From assembly GCF_010686725.1 (NCBI RefSeq), contig NZ_JAAGWZ010000002.1:62001-126000 (forward strand): a stretch of DNA of 64,000 nt, given 5' to 3'. The stretch comes from Galbitalea soli. Lineage in GTDB: Bacteria > Actinomycetota > Actinomycetes > Actinomycetales > Microbacteriaceae. The notes under the pieces are model-generated. The model was not told the origin of the DNA and made no database searches. It worked only from the letters and a program-made list of their open reading frames with translations. Shown piece after piece: positions 52,387-60,524 of this stretch; position 1 is the first letter of the stretch, and every line of letters begins with the position of its first letter. The position numbers and the translations under genes are program-made.

Positions 52387-52492
52387 GCACCCTCGTTTTC
52401 TGGGACAAAAAGGTGCAACAGGGCGGCGGAACCCCGCCCTGTTGGCGAAACTTTCCTTTGGGCGCGCGAAGTTGCACAAAAACGGCCAGCTC
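52387..52492 (+). repeat. Dispersed 106-bp palindromic repeat, copy 4 (forward orientation)
   Basis: Runs from GCACCCTCGTTTTCTGGGAC to CGGCCAGCTC. The core is CAACAGGGCGGCG GAA CCCCGCCCTGTTG, again pairing with different bases. It forms a large inverted pair with copy 3. The rest of the gap up to the binding-protein gene (52493-52592) holds TATGAT at 52520-52525, a probable -10 for the transporter operon. Confidence 0.85.
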
Positions 52493-52592
52493 GGGAGGCG
52501 ATTGCAAATAGGTCACATGTATGATCTAATTTGTCTACCGCCAGAGTGGACGGTACAAGTCGTCAACGACGTCGACCAGAAAAGGACGCGAT

Positions 52593-53954
52593 ATGGCATC
52601 ACAGCATCGCCGCATCAAGAGAACCCTCGCCGCCACGGCCGCGGTGGCAGCCCTCGCAATTCTCACCGCCTGCTCCTCCGCCGGCACGGGATCTGCGGCA
52701 AACGACAGCAAGTACGGGTTCACCACCGCGAAGCAGGACAGCAAGTCCGCGATCACCGTCTGGGTGGATGCGGCGCGCGAGCCCCTCGCCAAGGCCTTCG
52801 TCGCCGCCAACCCCGACACCCCGATCAAGATCCAGACCTACGACGGCAACGCCGGTGGCAGCGACTCCTTCAAGACGAAGATGGCCCTGTTCGACCAGTC
52901 CGGATCGGGCTGGCCCGACGTGGTCTTCTCCACCCAGACGAATGACACCTCGTGGGCGGCCAAGTCGGCGAACGGCACCCAGGCCTTCGCGGCTCCACTC
53001 AACAAGGGCCTGTTCCCCGCGAGCTTCCTGAACGGCTTCACGGCCGGGGCGGAATCGCCGATGACCGTGAACGGCACCGTCTACGGCCTGCGCAACGACC
53101 TCGCCCCCGTCGTGCTCTGGTACAACAAGAAGCTGCTCGACCAGTTCGGCTACACCGCGCCCACCACGTGGCAGGAGTACGAGGCGCTGAGCGACAAGCT
53201 CGCGGCCGACCACCCCGGATACATCCTCGGATCCGTCGGCGACGCCTTCACCGGCACCTACGTCTACTACTGGGGTGCTCAGGCGCCGATCTTCCAGCTG
53301 AAGGGCAACACCTTCTCCTCGGACTTCACCGACAAGCACACCACCGCGATGACGGATCTGATCGACCACATGCTGGCCAACAAGACTCTCGTGCAGGACA
53401 GCCTGTTCAGCGCGGACTTCGTCAAGAAGTACGCGAGCAAGCTCGTCGCGATCCCCGGACCGGCCTGGTATGCGGGTGCGCTGTTCCAGAACGCGCAGAG
53501 CCTGAACAACCCGGCCGGTGAGATCGGCGCCGCCAACCCGCTGTACTGGGACGGCGACGCGAAGGTCACGGGCAACGTCGGCGGCGGTGTCTGGTACGCC
53601 TCCAGTCACTCCGCCAACTACGCCGCGGTGAAGAAGTTCCTCACCTTCGTGATCAGCTCGCCCGACGCGGCGAAGCTGGCGTCCGGCCTCCCGGCCTACA
53701 GCTCGACGGCCGATACCTGGCTGACTGCGCAGACCTCCAGCGGCTACTTCACGGGCGACTTCAAGGGTGCGATCTCGACCGCGGCCTCGAGCGTCTGGAA
53801 GGGATGGGGCTTCCCCAGCTTCAGCCCGGAGACCGCCTATGCCAAGGTCGTGGTACCCGGTCTCGCGGCCGGCAAGACCATCGCCGACCTCAGCCCCGCG
53901 TGGCAGGCGGAGATGAAGAACGAAGCCCAGGTCCAGGGCTACACGGTCAAGTAG
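52593..53954 (+). CDS. Sugar ABC transporter substrate-binding lipoprotein
   Basis: A 453-residue family 1 solute-binding protein. The signal ends at lipobox LTAC (Cys27), so it is anchored outside the membrane. Typical blocks are WPDVVFSTQ, VYGLRNDLAPVVLWYNKKLLDQFG and the Trp-rich C-terminal lobe. AAAAGGA precedes the ATG. It is followed by two permease genes; no ATPase gene is present, so a shared MsiK-type ATPase probably powers uptake. Substrate is likely a sugar handled by the adjacent enzymes. Confidence 0.94.
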   Translation: MASQHRRIKRTLAATAAVAALAILTACSSAGTGSAANDSKYGFTTAKQDSKSAITVWVDAAREPLAKAFVAANPDTPIKIQTYDGNAGGSDSFKTKMALFDQSGSGWPDVVFSTQTNDTSWAAKSANGTQAFAAPLNKGLFPASFLNGFTAGAESPMTVNGTVYGLRNDLAPVVLWYNKKLLDQFGYTAPTTWQEYEALSDKLAADHPGYILGSVGDAFTGTYVYYWGAQAPIFQLKGNTFSSDFTDKHTTAMTDLIDHMLANKTLVQDSLFSADFVKKYASKLVAIPGPAWYAGALFQNAQSLNNPAGEIGAANPLYWDGDAKVTGNVGGGVWYASSHSANYAAVKKFLTFVISSPDAAKLASGLPAYSSTADTWLTAQTSSGYFTGDFKGAISTAASSVWKGWGFPSFSPETAYAKVVVPGLAAGKTIADLSPAWQAEMKNEAQVQGYTVK

Positions 53955-54081
53955 CGCACCGCCTCCCACAAAGGACAGTCCCATCTCCATCACCACCACC
54001 GGTCGAACCGCTGCCGGCCCCACCCGGGGTCGGCAGCGGGGGACCGCCCCCCGCAAGGTTCCGCAACGAACCCAGGCCGTC

Positions 54082-54924
54082 ATGGGCTACGCGTTCTCCA
54101 GCGGCTACGGCCTGCTGCTCGTGCTGTTCGGGGTGCTCCCCACCCTCTACGCCATCTACCTGGCGTTCACCAAGAACGGCGCCTTCGCCGGTCTCGAGAA
54201 CTTCACCCACGTCTTCGCCGACTACCGCTTCCTCCCCGCCGTCGAGCACGTCGCGCTCTACCTCTTCATCTGGCTGATCCTGCTGGTCGTGGTGGTGGTG
54301 ATCCTCGCGCTCATCGTGCACGGGCTGCGCCGGCGCTGGCTCTCCGCCTCCGTCCGCTTCCTGTACTACATCCCCGGCGCACTCGCCGGAGCCTCGAGCG
54401 TCATGCTCTGGCTGTTCGTGCTCGACCCCGAGGTGAGCCCCGTGTCGGGAATCCTCCGGGGTCTCGGTCTCTCGAGCTTCGTGCAGACGGTCTCGGTGCA
54501 GAACCTGCCGGTCGTGTTCACCGTCATCGCGTTCTGGACGGGCGCCGGCGGCTGGATCGTCATCATGTACGGCGCGCTCAACAACATCAGCCTCGAGGTG
54601 ATGGAAGCGGCGCGGATCGACGGCGCCGGTCCGATCAAGACGGCGTGGTTCATCCAGATCCCGCTGCTGCGCAAGTGGATCTCGTACATGGGCATCATGT
54701 CGCTGGCGGCCGGCACCCAGCTCTTCGTCGAGCCGCGGGTGCTCTCGCAGGCGAGCAGGGGCGTCGTGCCCCCGGACTACTCGCTCAACCAGCTCGCCTA
54801 CCTGTACGCCTTCAACCAGGGCGATTTCAACGGCTCCGCCGCCATCTCGCTCGTCCTGCTCGTGGTGGCCCTGGGCCTCGCCGCGTTCTTCGTCTTCCGT
54901 GGAGGTCTCTTTGAGCGCGACTGA
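54082..54924 (+). CDS. Sugar ABC transporter permease (MalF-like); true start probably ATC 53983
   Basis: An inner-membrane subunit with six hydrophobic segments and the EAA loop EAARIDGAGPIKTAWFIQIPLLR, which contacts the ATPase. The first standard start is ATG 54082 (280 residues), with poor SD and the first membrane segment almost at once. In the same frame an AAGGA at 53971-53975 lies seven bases before ATC 53983, and the sequence after it (SITTTGRT, then basic TRGRQRGTAPRK) looks like a genuine cytoplasmic N-terminus. Confidence 0.92.
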   Translation: MGYAFSSGYGLLLVLFGVLPTLYAIYLAFTKNGAFAGLENFTHVFADYRFLPAVEHVALYLFIWLILLVVVVVILALIVHGLRRRWLSASVRFLYYIPGALAGASSVMLWLFVLDPEVSPVSGILRGLGLSSFVQTVSVQNLPVVFTVIAFWTGAGGWIVIMYGALNNISLEVMEAARIDGAGPIKTAWFIQIPLLRKWISYMGIMSLAAGTQLFVEPRVLSQASRGVVPPDYSLNQLAYLYAFNQGDFNGSAAISLVLLVVALGLAAFFVFRGGLFERD

Positions 54925-55819
54925 GCTGCGCACCCCGGCGGTCTCCGGGTTCGCGCCCGGGCGGTGGATCGGCCGGGTCACGGCATTCCTCATCGCGGGC
55001 GTGTTCGTGCTCTTCTTCGTCATCCCGATCCTCTGGCTGCTGCTGGCGGGCACCAAGACGGATCGGCAGCTGCTGCTCGGGAACCCCTTCAGCTTCGGCT
55101 CCCTCGGCACGATCGTCGACAACTGGAACGCGCTCGCCGGGTTCCAGCAGGGCGTCATCTGGACCTGGCTGGGCAACTCGGCGGTGTATTCCATCGCCGC
55201 CCTCGCGATCACCCTCGTGGTGAGCATCCCGGCCGGCTACGCCCTGGCGCTCACCGACTTCCGGTTGCGTCGCCCGCTGCTCATCGTCACCCTCGTGGTC
55301 ATGCTCATCCCGAACACGGCGCTCGTGCTGCCGGTGTTCCTGGAGGTCAGCTCCGTGCACCTCGTGGGCACCCCGCTCGCGGTGATCCTGCCCTTCTCGT
55401 TCTTCCCCTTCGGCGTCTACCTGACGTTCATCTACTTCTCGACGAGCGTCTCGCGGGATCTGCTCGATGCCGCCCGGATCGACGGCGCGGGGGAGCTGCG
55501 GGTGTTCGCGCAGGTGGCCATGCCGCTCGCCGTGCCCGTGATCGCGCTCGTCGGCTTCTTCAACTTCACGAGCAACTGGAACAACTACTTCTTGCCCTTC
55601 GTGATGGAGCCCGGCCCCAAGTCGCCGGTGCAGGTGGGTCTCGCTGAGCTGCTCTCCAATGTCGCGCTCTTCAACCCGACCTCGGCCGGATCGGTGACGA
55701 TCCAGCTGCCGGTGCTCGCGCTCGCCACCCTCGTCTCGGTCGCGCCCGTGCTCGTGATCTTCCTCTTCTCGCAGCGGTTCCTGGTCAGCGGGATGACCGC
55801 CGGCGGTACCAAGGAGTGA
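54911..55819 (+). CDS. Sugar ABC transporter permease (MalG-like)
   Basis: A 302-residue permease with six hydrophobic segments and the EAA loop LLDAARIDGAGELRVFAQVAMPL. TTG 54911 is chosen: GGAGG lies six bases before it, and it overlaps the first permease by 14 bases. GTG 54899 is an alternative with no SD. It ends with a GTGA overlap to the mutarotase gene. Confidence 0.93.
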   Translation: MSATELRTPAVSGFAPGRWIGRVTAFLIAGVFVLFFVIPILWLLLAGTKTDRQLLLGNPFSFGSLGTIVDNWNALAGFQQGVIWTWLGNSAVYSIAALAITLVVSIPAGYALALTDFRLRRPLLIVTLVVMLIPNTALVLPVFLEVSSVHLVGTPLAVILPFSFFPFGVYLTFIYFSTSVSRDLLDAARIDGAGELRVFAQVAMPLAVPVIALVGFFNFTSNWNNYFLPFVMEPGPKSPVQVGLAELLSNVALFNPTSAGSVTIQLPVLALATLVSVAPVLVIFLFSQRFLVSGMTAGGTKE

Positions 55820-56154
55820 CCGCGCGAGCGCCGCAGCGGTTCGGGATGATCGCCCGCCTGCGACCCGAGCGGCGGGAGGAGTACTTCGAGCTCCACGCGA
55901 ACGTGTGGCCGGGGGTCGCCGCCACGATCACCCAGTGCGGGATCCGCAACTTCACCATTTACTCGCTCGGTGACGTGATCGTGGGCTACTACGAGTACGT
56001 CGGGGACGACTTCGAGGCCGACCAGCGCCGCATGGCCGCCGACCCGGTCACGCAGGAGTGGTGGTCGCGCACGGCGCCGTGCCAGCTTCCCTTCGAGCCG
56101 GATTCCGGCGAGCCGAACTGGCAGCTCATGACCGAGGCCTGGCACCAGGACTGA
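55816..56154 (+). CDS. rhaM: L-rhamnose/L-fucose mutarotase family protein
   Basis: A 112-residue protein of the RhaM/DUF718 family, which interconverts alpha and beta anomers of a sugar. Family blocks: RYRMIARLRPER-like GMIARLRPERREEYFELH, with the catalytic His, then IRNFTIYSLGDVIVGYYEYVG and WWSRTAPCQ. It starts at GTG 55816, coupled to the second permease. It supports a 6-deoxysugar (fucose or rhamnose) as the imported substrate. Confidence 0.9.
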   Translation: MTARAPQRFGMIARLRPERREEYFELHANVWPGVAATITQCGIRNFTIYSLGDVIVGYYEYVGDDFEADQRRMAADPVTQEWWSRTAPCQLPFEPDSGEPNWQLMTEAWHQD

Positions 56155-56203
56155 GCCTCGCCGGCGGTGCACCCGGGCGCGGCGGCGCACCCCGGCGGAT
56201 GCG

Positions 56204-56255
56204 GGCCGCAGCGGGGCGGTGCGGCGCGTGCCGGCCGCAGCGCTTCGGTGCGGCG
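56204..56255. repeat. Two 23-bp GC-rich units, ending at a stop codon
   Basis: GGCCGCAGCG at 56204 and 56233 begin two 23-base units (29-base period) that share GGTGCGGCG ends. The second unit ends exactly before the stop codon of the leftward GntR gene (56256). The gap 56155-56255 holds nothing else. Confidence 0.6.
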
Positions 56256-57023
56256 TCAGCTCCGGCGGTGGGTGGGCAGCCGGCGACGCTGCCAGGCGAC
56301 GCGGATGTGCTCGCGCATGGCGTTCTCGGCCGCGATCGCGTCGCCGCGCTCGATGGCGCGAAGAATGCGGGCGTGCTCGTCGAGGGTGAGCTGGATCGCC
56401 TCGTCGGTGACGGCGCCCGTGAAGCGGGTGCTCTCCCGCGCCCGCTCGTAGAGGATCTTGGTGATGCTCTGGGCGAGCCGGTTGCGCGACGCCTCCATGA
56501 CGATGAGGTGGAAGTCGACGTCGGCCTGCTCGAAGCGCTTGTCGCCCTTCGTCTCGTCCATGTGCGCGAAGGACTCGCGCAGGGTGGCGAGTTCGTCGTC
56601 AGACCGCGCGGTCGCCGCCTCGGCCGCCATCGAGCCCTCGAGTGAGCCGCGCACGACGGCGAGCTCGTCGAGCACGCCCACCGAGTCGTCGTTCTCGACC
56701 AGCGCCGAGAGCACGATCGGGTCGAGCACGTTCCACGAGCTCGTGGGCAGCACCTCGGTGCCGCGCCCCTGGGCGATCTTGACCAGGCCCTTCTCCTCGA
56801 TGCGCTTGACCGACTCGCGGATGACCGTCCGACTCACCCCGAACTGCTGGCTCAGCACACCCTCCGGCGGCAGCGACTGCCCCGGCTGCACCTCGCCCGT
56901 CACGATCGCCGACACCAGGTCGTGCACGACGGCGACCCCCAGGCGCGCGGCCGGCGCGCGCGGTGGCGTCGAGCCCAGGAATGTCGTCACTGGCAGCCCC
57001 AAGTCCGTTCGAACTTCGCTCAT
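56256..57023 (-). CDS. GntR/FadR-family regulator of the leftward operon
   Basis: A 255-residue regulator. The winged helix at about residues 32-95 has LPPEGVLSQQFGVSRTVIRESVKRIEEKGL and KIAQGRGTEV; the FCD ligand domain has DVDFHLIVMEASRNRL and EHARILRAI. It is the last gene of the seven-gene operon, joined to the aldehyde dehydrogenase by an ATGA overlap, so probably autoregulates it. It is distinct from the GntR protein at 49795. Confidence 0.93.
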   Translation of the reverse strand: MSEVRTDLGLPVTTFLGSTPPRAPAARLGVAVVHDLVSAIVTGEVQPGQSLPPEGVLSQQFGVSRTVIRESVKRIEEKGLVKIAQGRGTEVLPTSSWNVLDPIVLSALVENDDSVGVLDELAVVRGSLEGSMAAEAATARSDDELATLRESFAHMDETKGDKRFEQADVDFHLIVMEASRNRLAQSITKILYERARESTRFTGAVTDEAIQLTLDEHARILRAIERGDAIAAENAMREHIRVAWQRRRLPTHRRS

Positions 57024-58534
57024 TCGCCCAGTGTAGCGAGGGTCAGCACGCCGTCGACCCGGCGCGGAATGCCCGTGTAGTCCTCTCTCAGTTCCTCCGG
57101 AAGGAGCGTCGCGGGGGCGTCCTGCCAGGCCACCGGTCGCAGGAATCGGCGGATCGCGCTGACGCCCACGGAGCTGTGGACGGAGTTCGTCGCCGGCCAG
57201 GGACCGCCGTGGTGCTGACCCCAGGAGACCCGCACGCCGGTGGGGTAGCCGTTGAAGACGAGGCGGCCGACGGTCGCCTCGAGCTCCGCCAGGAGGGGGG
57301 CGAGGTCATCCCACTCATCGGGCTCGGCGTGGACGGTCGCCGTGAGCGAGTCGGGCACCTGGGCGAGGGCCGGTGCGATCTCGGCCGGGTCGTCGTAGAG
57401 CGCGAGCACGAGCAGCGGACCGAACGCCTCCTCCGCGACGGCGGCGGTGACGCGCGAGGCATCGATCGCCAGCACGGCGGGGGAGCAGGTGATGCCGGCG
57501 GGCCCGTCGTGCGGCTCGACGAGCGAGTCGGCTCCGCCGTCGGCGAGCAGGCGCCCACGGATGGCGCCGAAGGCATCGTGGATGCGCGCGTTGAGCAGGG
57601 GCTGCGGCTCGGCGGCCGCCGCCCTCGCGACGATCGCGTCGACGAGCGCGGTGGCGCTGCGCGGCAGGAAGGCGAGTCCGGGCTTCGTGCAGAGCTGACC
57701 CGCGGAGCCGGTGAAGGAGGCGAAGAGGCCGTCGGCGATCGCCCCGGCGCGGGCGGCGACCGCCCCGGCGCTGACGATGAGCGGGTTGAGGCTGCTGAGC
57801 TCCCCGTAGAACGGCACCGGACGCTCCCGCGTCTCGATGATGTCGAGCAGGATGCGCCCGGTCGCGAGCGATCCGGTGAAGCCGACGGCGGCGACGCGCG
57901 GATCGGCGACGAGCGCGGCCCCCGCCTCCTGGCCGTAGACGAGACCGAGAATCCCGGCGGGTGCGCCGTACCCCTCGGCGGCGGTGCGCAGCGCGTCGAA
58001 GGATGCGCGCGAGGTGAGCGGGTGCGAGGGGTGCGCCTTCGCGACGACGGGGTTGCCCGCGGCGAGCGCCGAGGCGGTGTCGCCACCCGCGACGGAGAAG
58101 GCGAAGGGGAAGTTGCTGGCACCGAACACGGCGACGGGGCCGAGGGGCACGAGCATCCGCCGGATCTCGGGGCCGGGCCCGAGGGGGGTGTCGCCGGCGT
58201 GGTCGATCACGGCTTCCAGGTAGCCGCCCTCCTCGACCGCCTCCGCGAACAGGCGCAGCTGGTAGGCGGAGCGGCTGAGCTCGCCGTTCAGCCGCGGCGT
58301 CTCGGCGAGACCCGTCTCGGCGTGCGCGATCGCGACCAGTTCGCCGCGCCGCTCCTCGAGCCCGTCGGCCAGGGCGCGCAGGAGTCCGGCCCGCCAGGCG
58401 CGGGAGTAACCGCGCAGAGCGGTGAACGCCGACGCGGCAGCCTCCGTGATGCGGGCGAGCTCCGCCTCGGTCGTCGCCTCGATTCCGGTGTCGCTGGTGA
58501 CACCGGTGGCGGGGTCGGTCGTCGTGATCGTCAT
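57020..58534 (-). CDS. Aldehyde dehydrogenase, 2-oxoglutarate semialdehyde type
   Basis: A 504-residue NAD(P)-dependent dehydrogenase. The NAD region has FGASNFPFAFSVAGGD and VAKAHPSHPLTS; the catalytic Cys is in GSAGQLCTKPGLAF and the general base Glu in PFYGELSSLNP. This form matches alpha-ketoglutaric semialdehyde (2,5-dioxopentanoate) dehydrogenases used in pentose, uronate or hydroxyproline breakdown. ATG 58534 overlaps the FAH stop (ATGA); the longer frame upstream is without similarity. Confidence 0.92.
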   Translation of the reverse strand: MTITTTDPATGVTSDTGIEATTEAELARITEAAASAFTALRGYSRAWRAGLLRALADGLEERRGELVAIAHAETGLAETPRLNGELSRSAYQLRLFAEAVEEGGYLEAVIDHAGDTPLGPGPEIRRMLVPLGPVAVFGASNFPFAFSVAGGDTASALAAGNPVVAKAHPSHPLTSRASFDALRTAAEGYGAPAGILGLVYGQEAGAALVADPRVAAVGFTGSLATGRILLDIIETRERPVPFYGELSSLNPLIVSAGAVAARAGAIADGLFASFTGSAGQLCTKPGLAFLPRSATALVDAIVARAAAAEPQPLLNARIHDAFGAIRGRLLADGGADSLVEPHDGPAGITCSPAVLAIDASRVTAAVAEEAFGPLLVLALYDDPAEIAPALAQVPDSLTATVHAEPDEWDDLAPLLAELEATVGRLVFNGYPTGVRVSWGQHHGGPWPATNSVHSSVGVSAIRRFLRPVAWQDAPATLLPEELREDYTGIPRRVDGVLTLATLGE

Positions 58535-59727
58535 GGGCGTGCCTTTCGCGTGAGCAGTCCGCGCTCGGCCAAGTTGGCCATGAGCGCGTGGACCCCGAAG
58601 ACCCACGGCTCGATGGTCTCGGAGCGACGGACCCGGTTGACGAGCGCGCCGAGCGCCGGCGACGAGATGCGCACGACGTCGTCGACGTGGTGGGTGAAGC
58701 CGTGGCCCGGCTCGCCGCGATCGTCCGTCGGCGCGAACATCGTGCCGAGGTAGAGCACGAGGCCGTCCGGGTACTGGTGGCGCGCCCCGAGCGCCTGAGC
58801 CGCGAGGTCGGCGGGATCGCGGCTGATCCGGGCGAGGTGCGATTCACCGTGCATGACGAAGCCGTCGGCGCCCTCGACGTGCAGGGTGACCGTCTCCGTG
58901 CGGAGTGCGTCGAGATCGAATCCGTCGTCGAAGAGCCGGATGAACGGCCCCACGGCCGCGGACGCGTTGTTGTCCTTCGCCTGCCCGAGCAGCAGCGCCG
59001 AGCGCCCCTCGATGTCGCGGAGGTTGACGTCGTTGCCGAGCGTCGCCCCCACGATGCGACCGCGGGAGTCGATGACGAGCACGACCTCGGGTTCGGGGTT
59101 GTTCCACTCCGAGTCGGAGCGGATGCCCACGTCGATCCCCGCGCCGACCGTCGCCAGCACCGGCGCCTTCGTGAAGATCTCGGCGTCCGGGCCGATGCCC
59201 ACCTCGAGATACTGACTCCACAGTCCCTCGGCGACGAGCACCTCCTTCAGACGCATCGCCTCCGGCGATCCGGGCACGAGCGCGTCGAGCTCCCCGCCGA
59301 GCGCGGCGACGACGGTGGCGCGGATCTCCTCCGCCGCACCCGCCTCGCCCCGGGCCTTCTCCTCGATGATGCGCTCGATCATCGACACGGGGAAGGTGAC
59401 CCCGGCCGCCTTCACGACCTGCAGATCGATGGGGGAGAGCAGCCAGGGTCGGGCGGAGTCCCGTGAGTCGGCCGCGGTGTTGGCGAGCAGCTCGTCCACG
59501 GTCGCGACGACCCGCCCGGTGGCGGCCGTCACCTCTCCCGCGGGCGACGGCGACTCGGCGATGTCGCGCATGGTTGCGAAACTCGCGCTGAGGTCGACGG
59601 CCGCGCCCCCGCGGATCGCGACGACGGTCGGACCGCCGGCCGCGGGATCCCACACCCGGCCCACGAGCGTCGCGGTGTCGGCGTCCTCGGGCAGCGCGAC
59701 GGCGGCCCCTCCGGTCCAGTCGGTCAT
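58531..59727 (-). CDS. FAH-family enzyme (AraD1-like, possible 2-keto-3-deoxy acid dehydratase)
   Basis: A 398-residue FAH-fold protein, larger than the 282-residue hydrolase at 50603. The blocks EWNNPEPEVVLVIDSRGRIVG, GNDVNLRDIEGRSALLLGQAKD and GDGF-like GESHLARISRDP are of the AraD1-type family; Glu, Glu and Asp metal ligands can be seen. With the semialdehyde dehydrogenase encoded next, it would make alpha-ketoglutaric semialdehyde from a keto-deoxy pentonate. That pairing is inference. Confidence 0.85.
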   Translation of the reverse strand: MTDWTGGAAVALPEDADTATLVGRVWDPAAGGPTVVAIRGGAAVDLSASFATMRDIAESPSPAGEVTAATGRVVATVDELLANTAADSRDSARPWLLSPIDLQVVKAAGVTFPVSMIERIIEEKARGEAGAAEEIRATVVAALGGELDALVPGSPEAMRLKEVLVAEGLWSQYLEVGIGPDAEIFTKAPVLATVGAGIDVGIRSDSEWNNPEPEVVLVIDSRGRIVGATLGNDVNLRDIEGRSALLLGQAKDNNASAAVGPFIRLFDDGFDLDALRTETVTLHVEGADGFVMHGESHLARISRDPADLAAQALGARHQYPDGLVLYLGTMFAPTDDRGEPGHGFTHHVDDVVRISSPALGALVNRVRRSETIEPWVFGVHALMANLAERGLLTRKARP

Positions 59728-59735
59728 GTCTCTCC

Positions 59736-60524
59736 TCAGCGGCGCGTGAAGACGCCGGGTCGTTTCTCGGCGAAGGCCGCCCGGCCCTCGCGCGCGTCCT
59801 CCGTGGCGAAGGTGATGCCCTGCAGCTCGCGCTCGTAGGCCACGGCCTGGGCGAGCGGCAGGTTGAAGGCGGCGGTCAGATTGACCTTGGCCGTCTCGGC
59901 CGCGATCGGCGGGCGGCTGGCGATCGTCCGCGCGAGCTCGAGGGCGCGCGGGAGCAGTTCCGCCGGGGGCACGACCTCGCTCACGAGTCCCCAGGCGAGC
60001 GCCCGCGCGGCGTCGATCGGGTCGCCGGTCATCGTCATGAGAGCGGTGTTGCTCGCCCCGATCGAGTGGGCGAGCAACGCCGTCATCCCGCCCCCGCCGA
60101 TCCAGCCGAGCGTGATCTCGGGTGCGGCGAAGGTCGCGGTGGTCGCCGCGATGCGGATGTCGCAGGTGAGCGCGGTCTCGAGACCGCCGCCGAAGGCGTA
60201 GCCGTTGATCGCGGCGATCACGGGTTTGCGCAGTGCGCGCAGCGCGTCGCAGTAGTCGCGCCGGTTGCGGAAGTCCCAGGGCGTCGCGTAGCTGTCGAGG
60301 GTGCGGATGTCGCTGCCCGCGCAGAACGCCCGCTCGCCGGCACCGGTCAGCACGATCGCCCGCACGGCATCGGCGTCGTTCGCCCAGGTCGCGAAGGCCT
60401 CGAGCGCCGCCGACATCTCCGGGGTCACCGAGTTGAGCTTCTCGGGGCGGTTGATCGTGACGAGCGCGACCGCACCGTCGAGTGACACGGTGACCTGCTC
60501 GAGGCCGGGGTCGAAGTCGGTCAT
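59736..60524 (-). CDS. Enoyl-CoA hydratase/isomerase family protein
   Basis: A 262-residue crotonase-fold protein. VALVTINRPEKLNSVTPEM, the oxyanion residues in RAFCAGSDIRTL and NGYAFGGGLETALTCDIRIA, then GWIGGGGMTALL are all clear. The usual acid residues in the second motif (E in FAAPEITLG) are present. It overlaps the solute-binding-like gene by four bases (ATGA). Presumably acts on a CoA thioester formed by the CoA-transferase of the operon. Confidence 0.93.
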   Translation of the reverse strand: MTDFDPGLEQVTVSLDGAVALVTINRPEKLNSVTPEMSAALEAFATWANDADAVRAIVLTGAGERAFCAGSDIRTLDSYATPWDFRNRRDYCDALRALRKPVIAAINGYAFGGGLETALTCDIRIAATTATFAAPEITLGWIGGGGMTALLAHSIGASNTALMTMTGDPIDAARALAWGLVSEVVPPAELLPRALELARTIASRPPIAAETAKVNLTAAFNLPLAQAVAYERELQGITFATEDAREGRAAFAEKRPGVFTRR

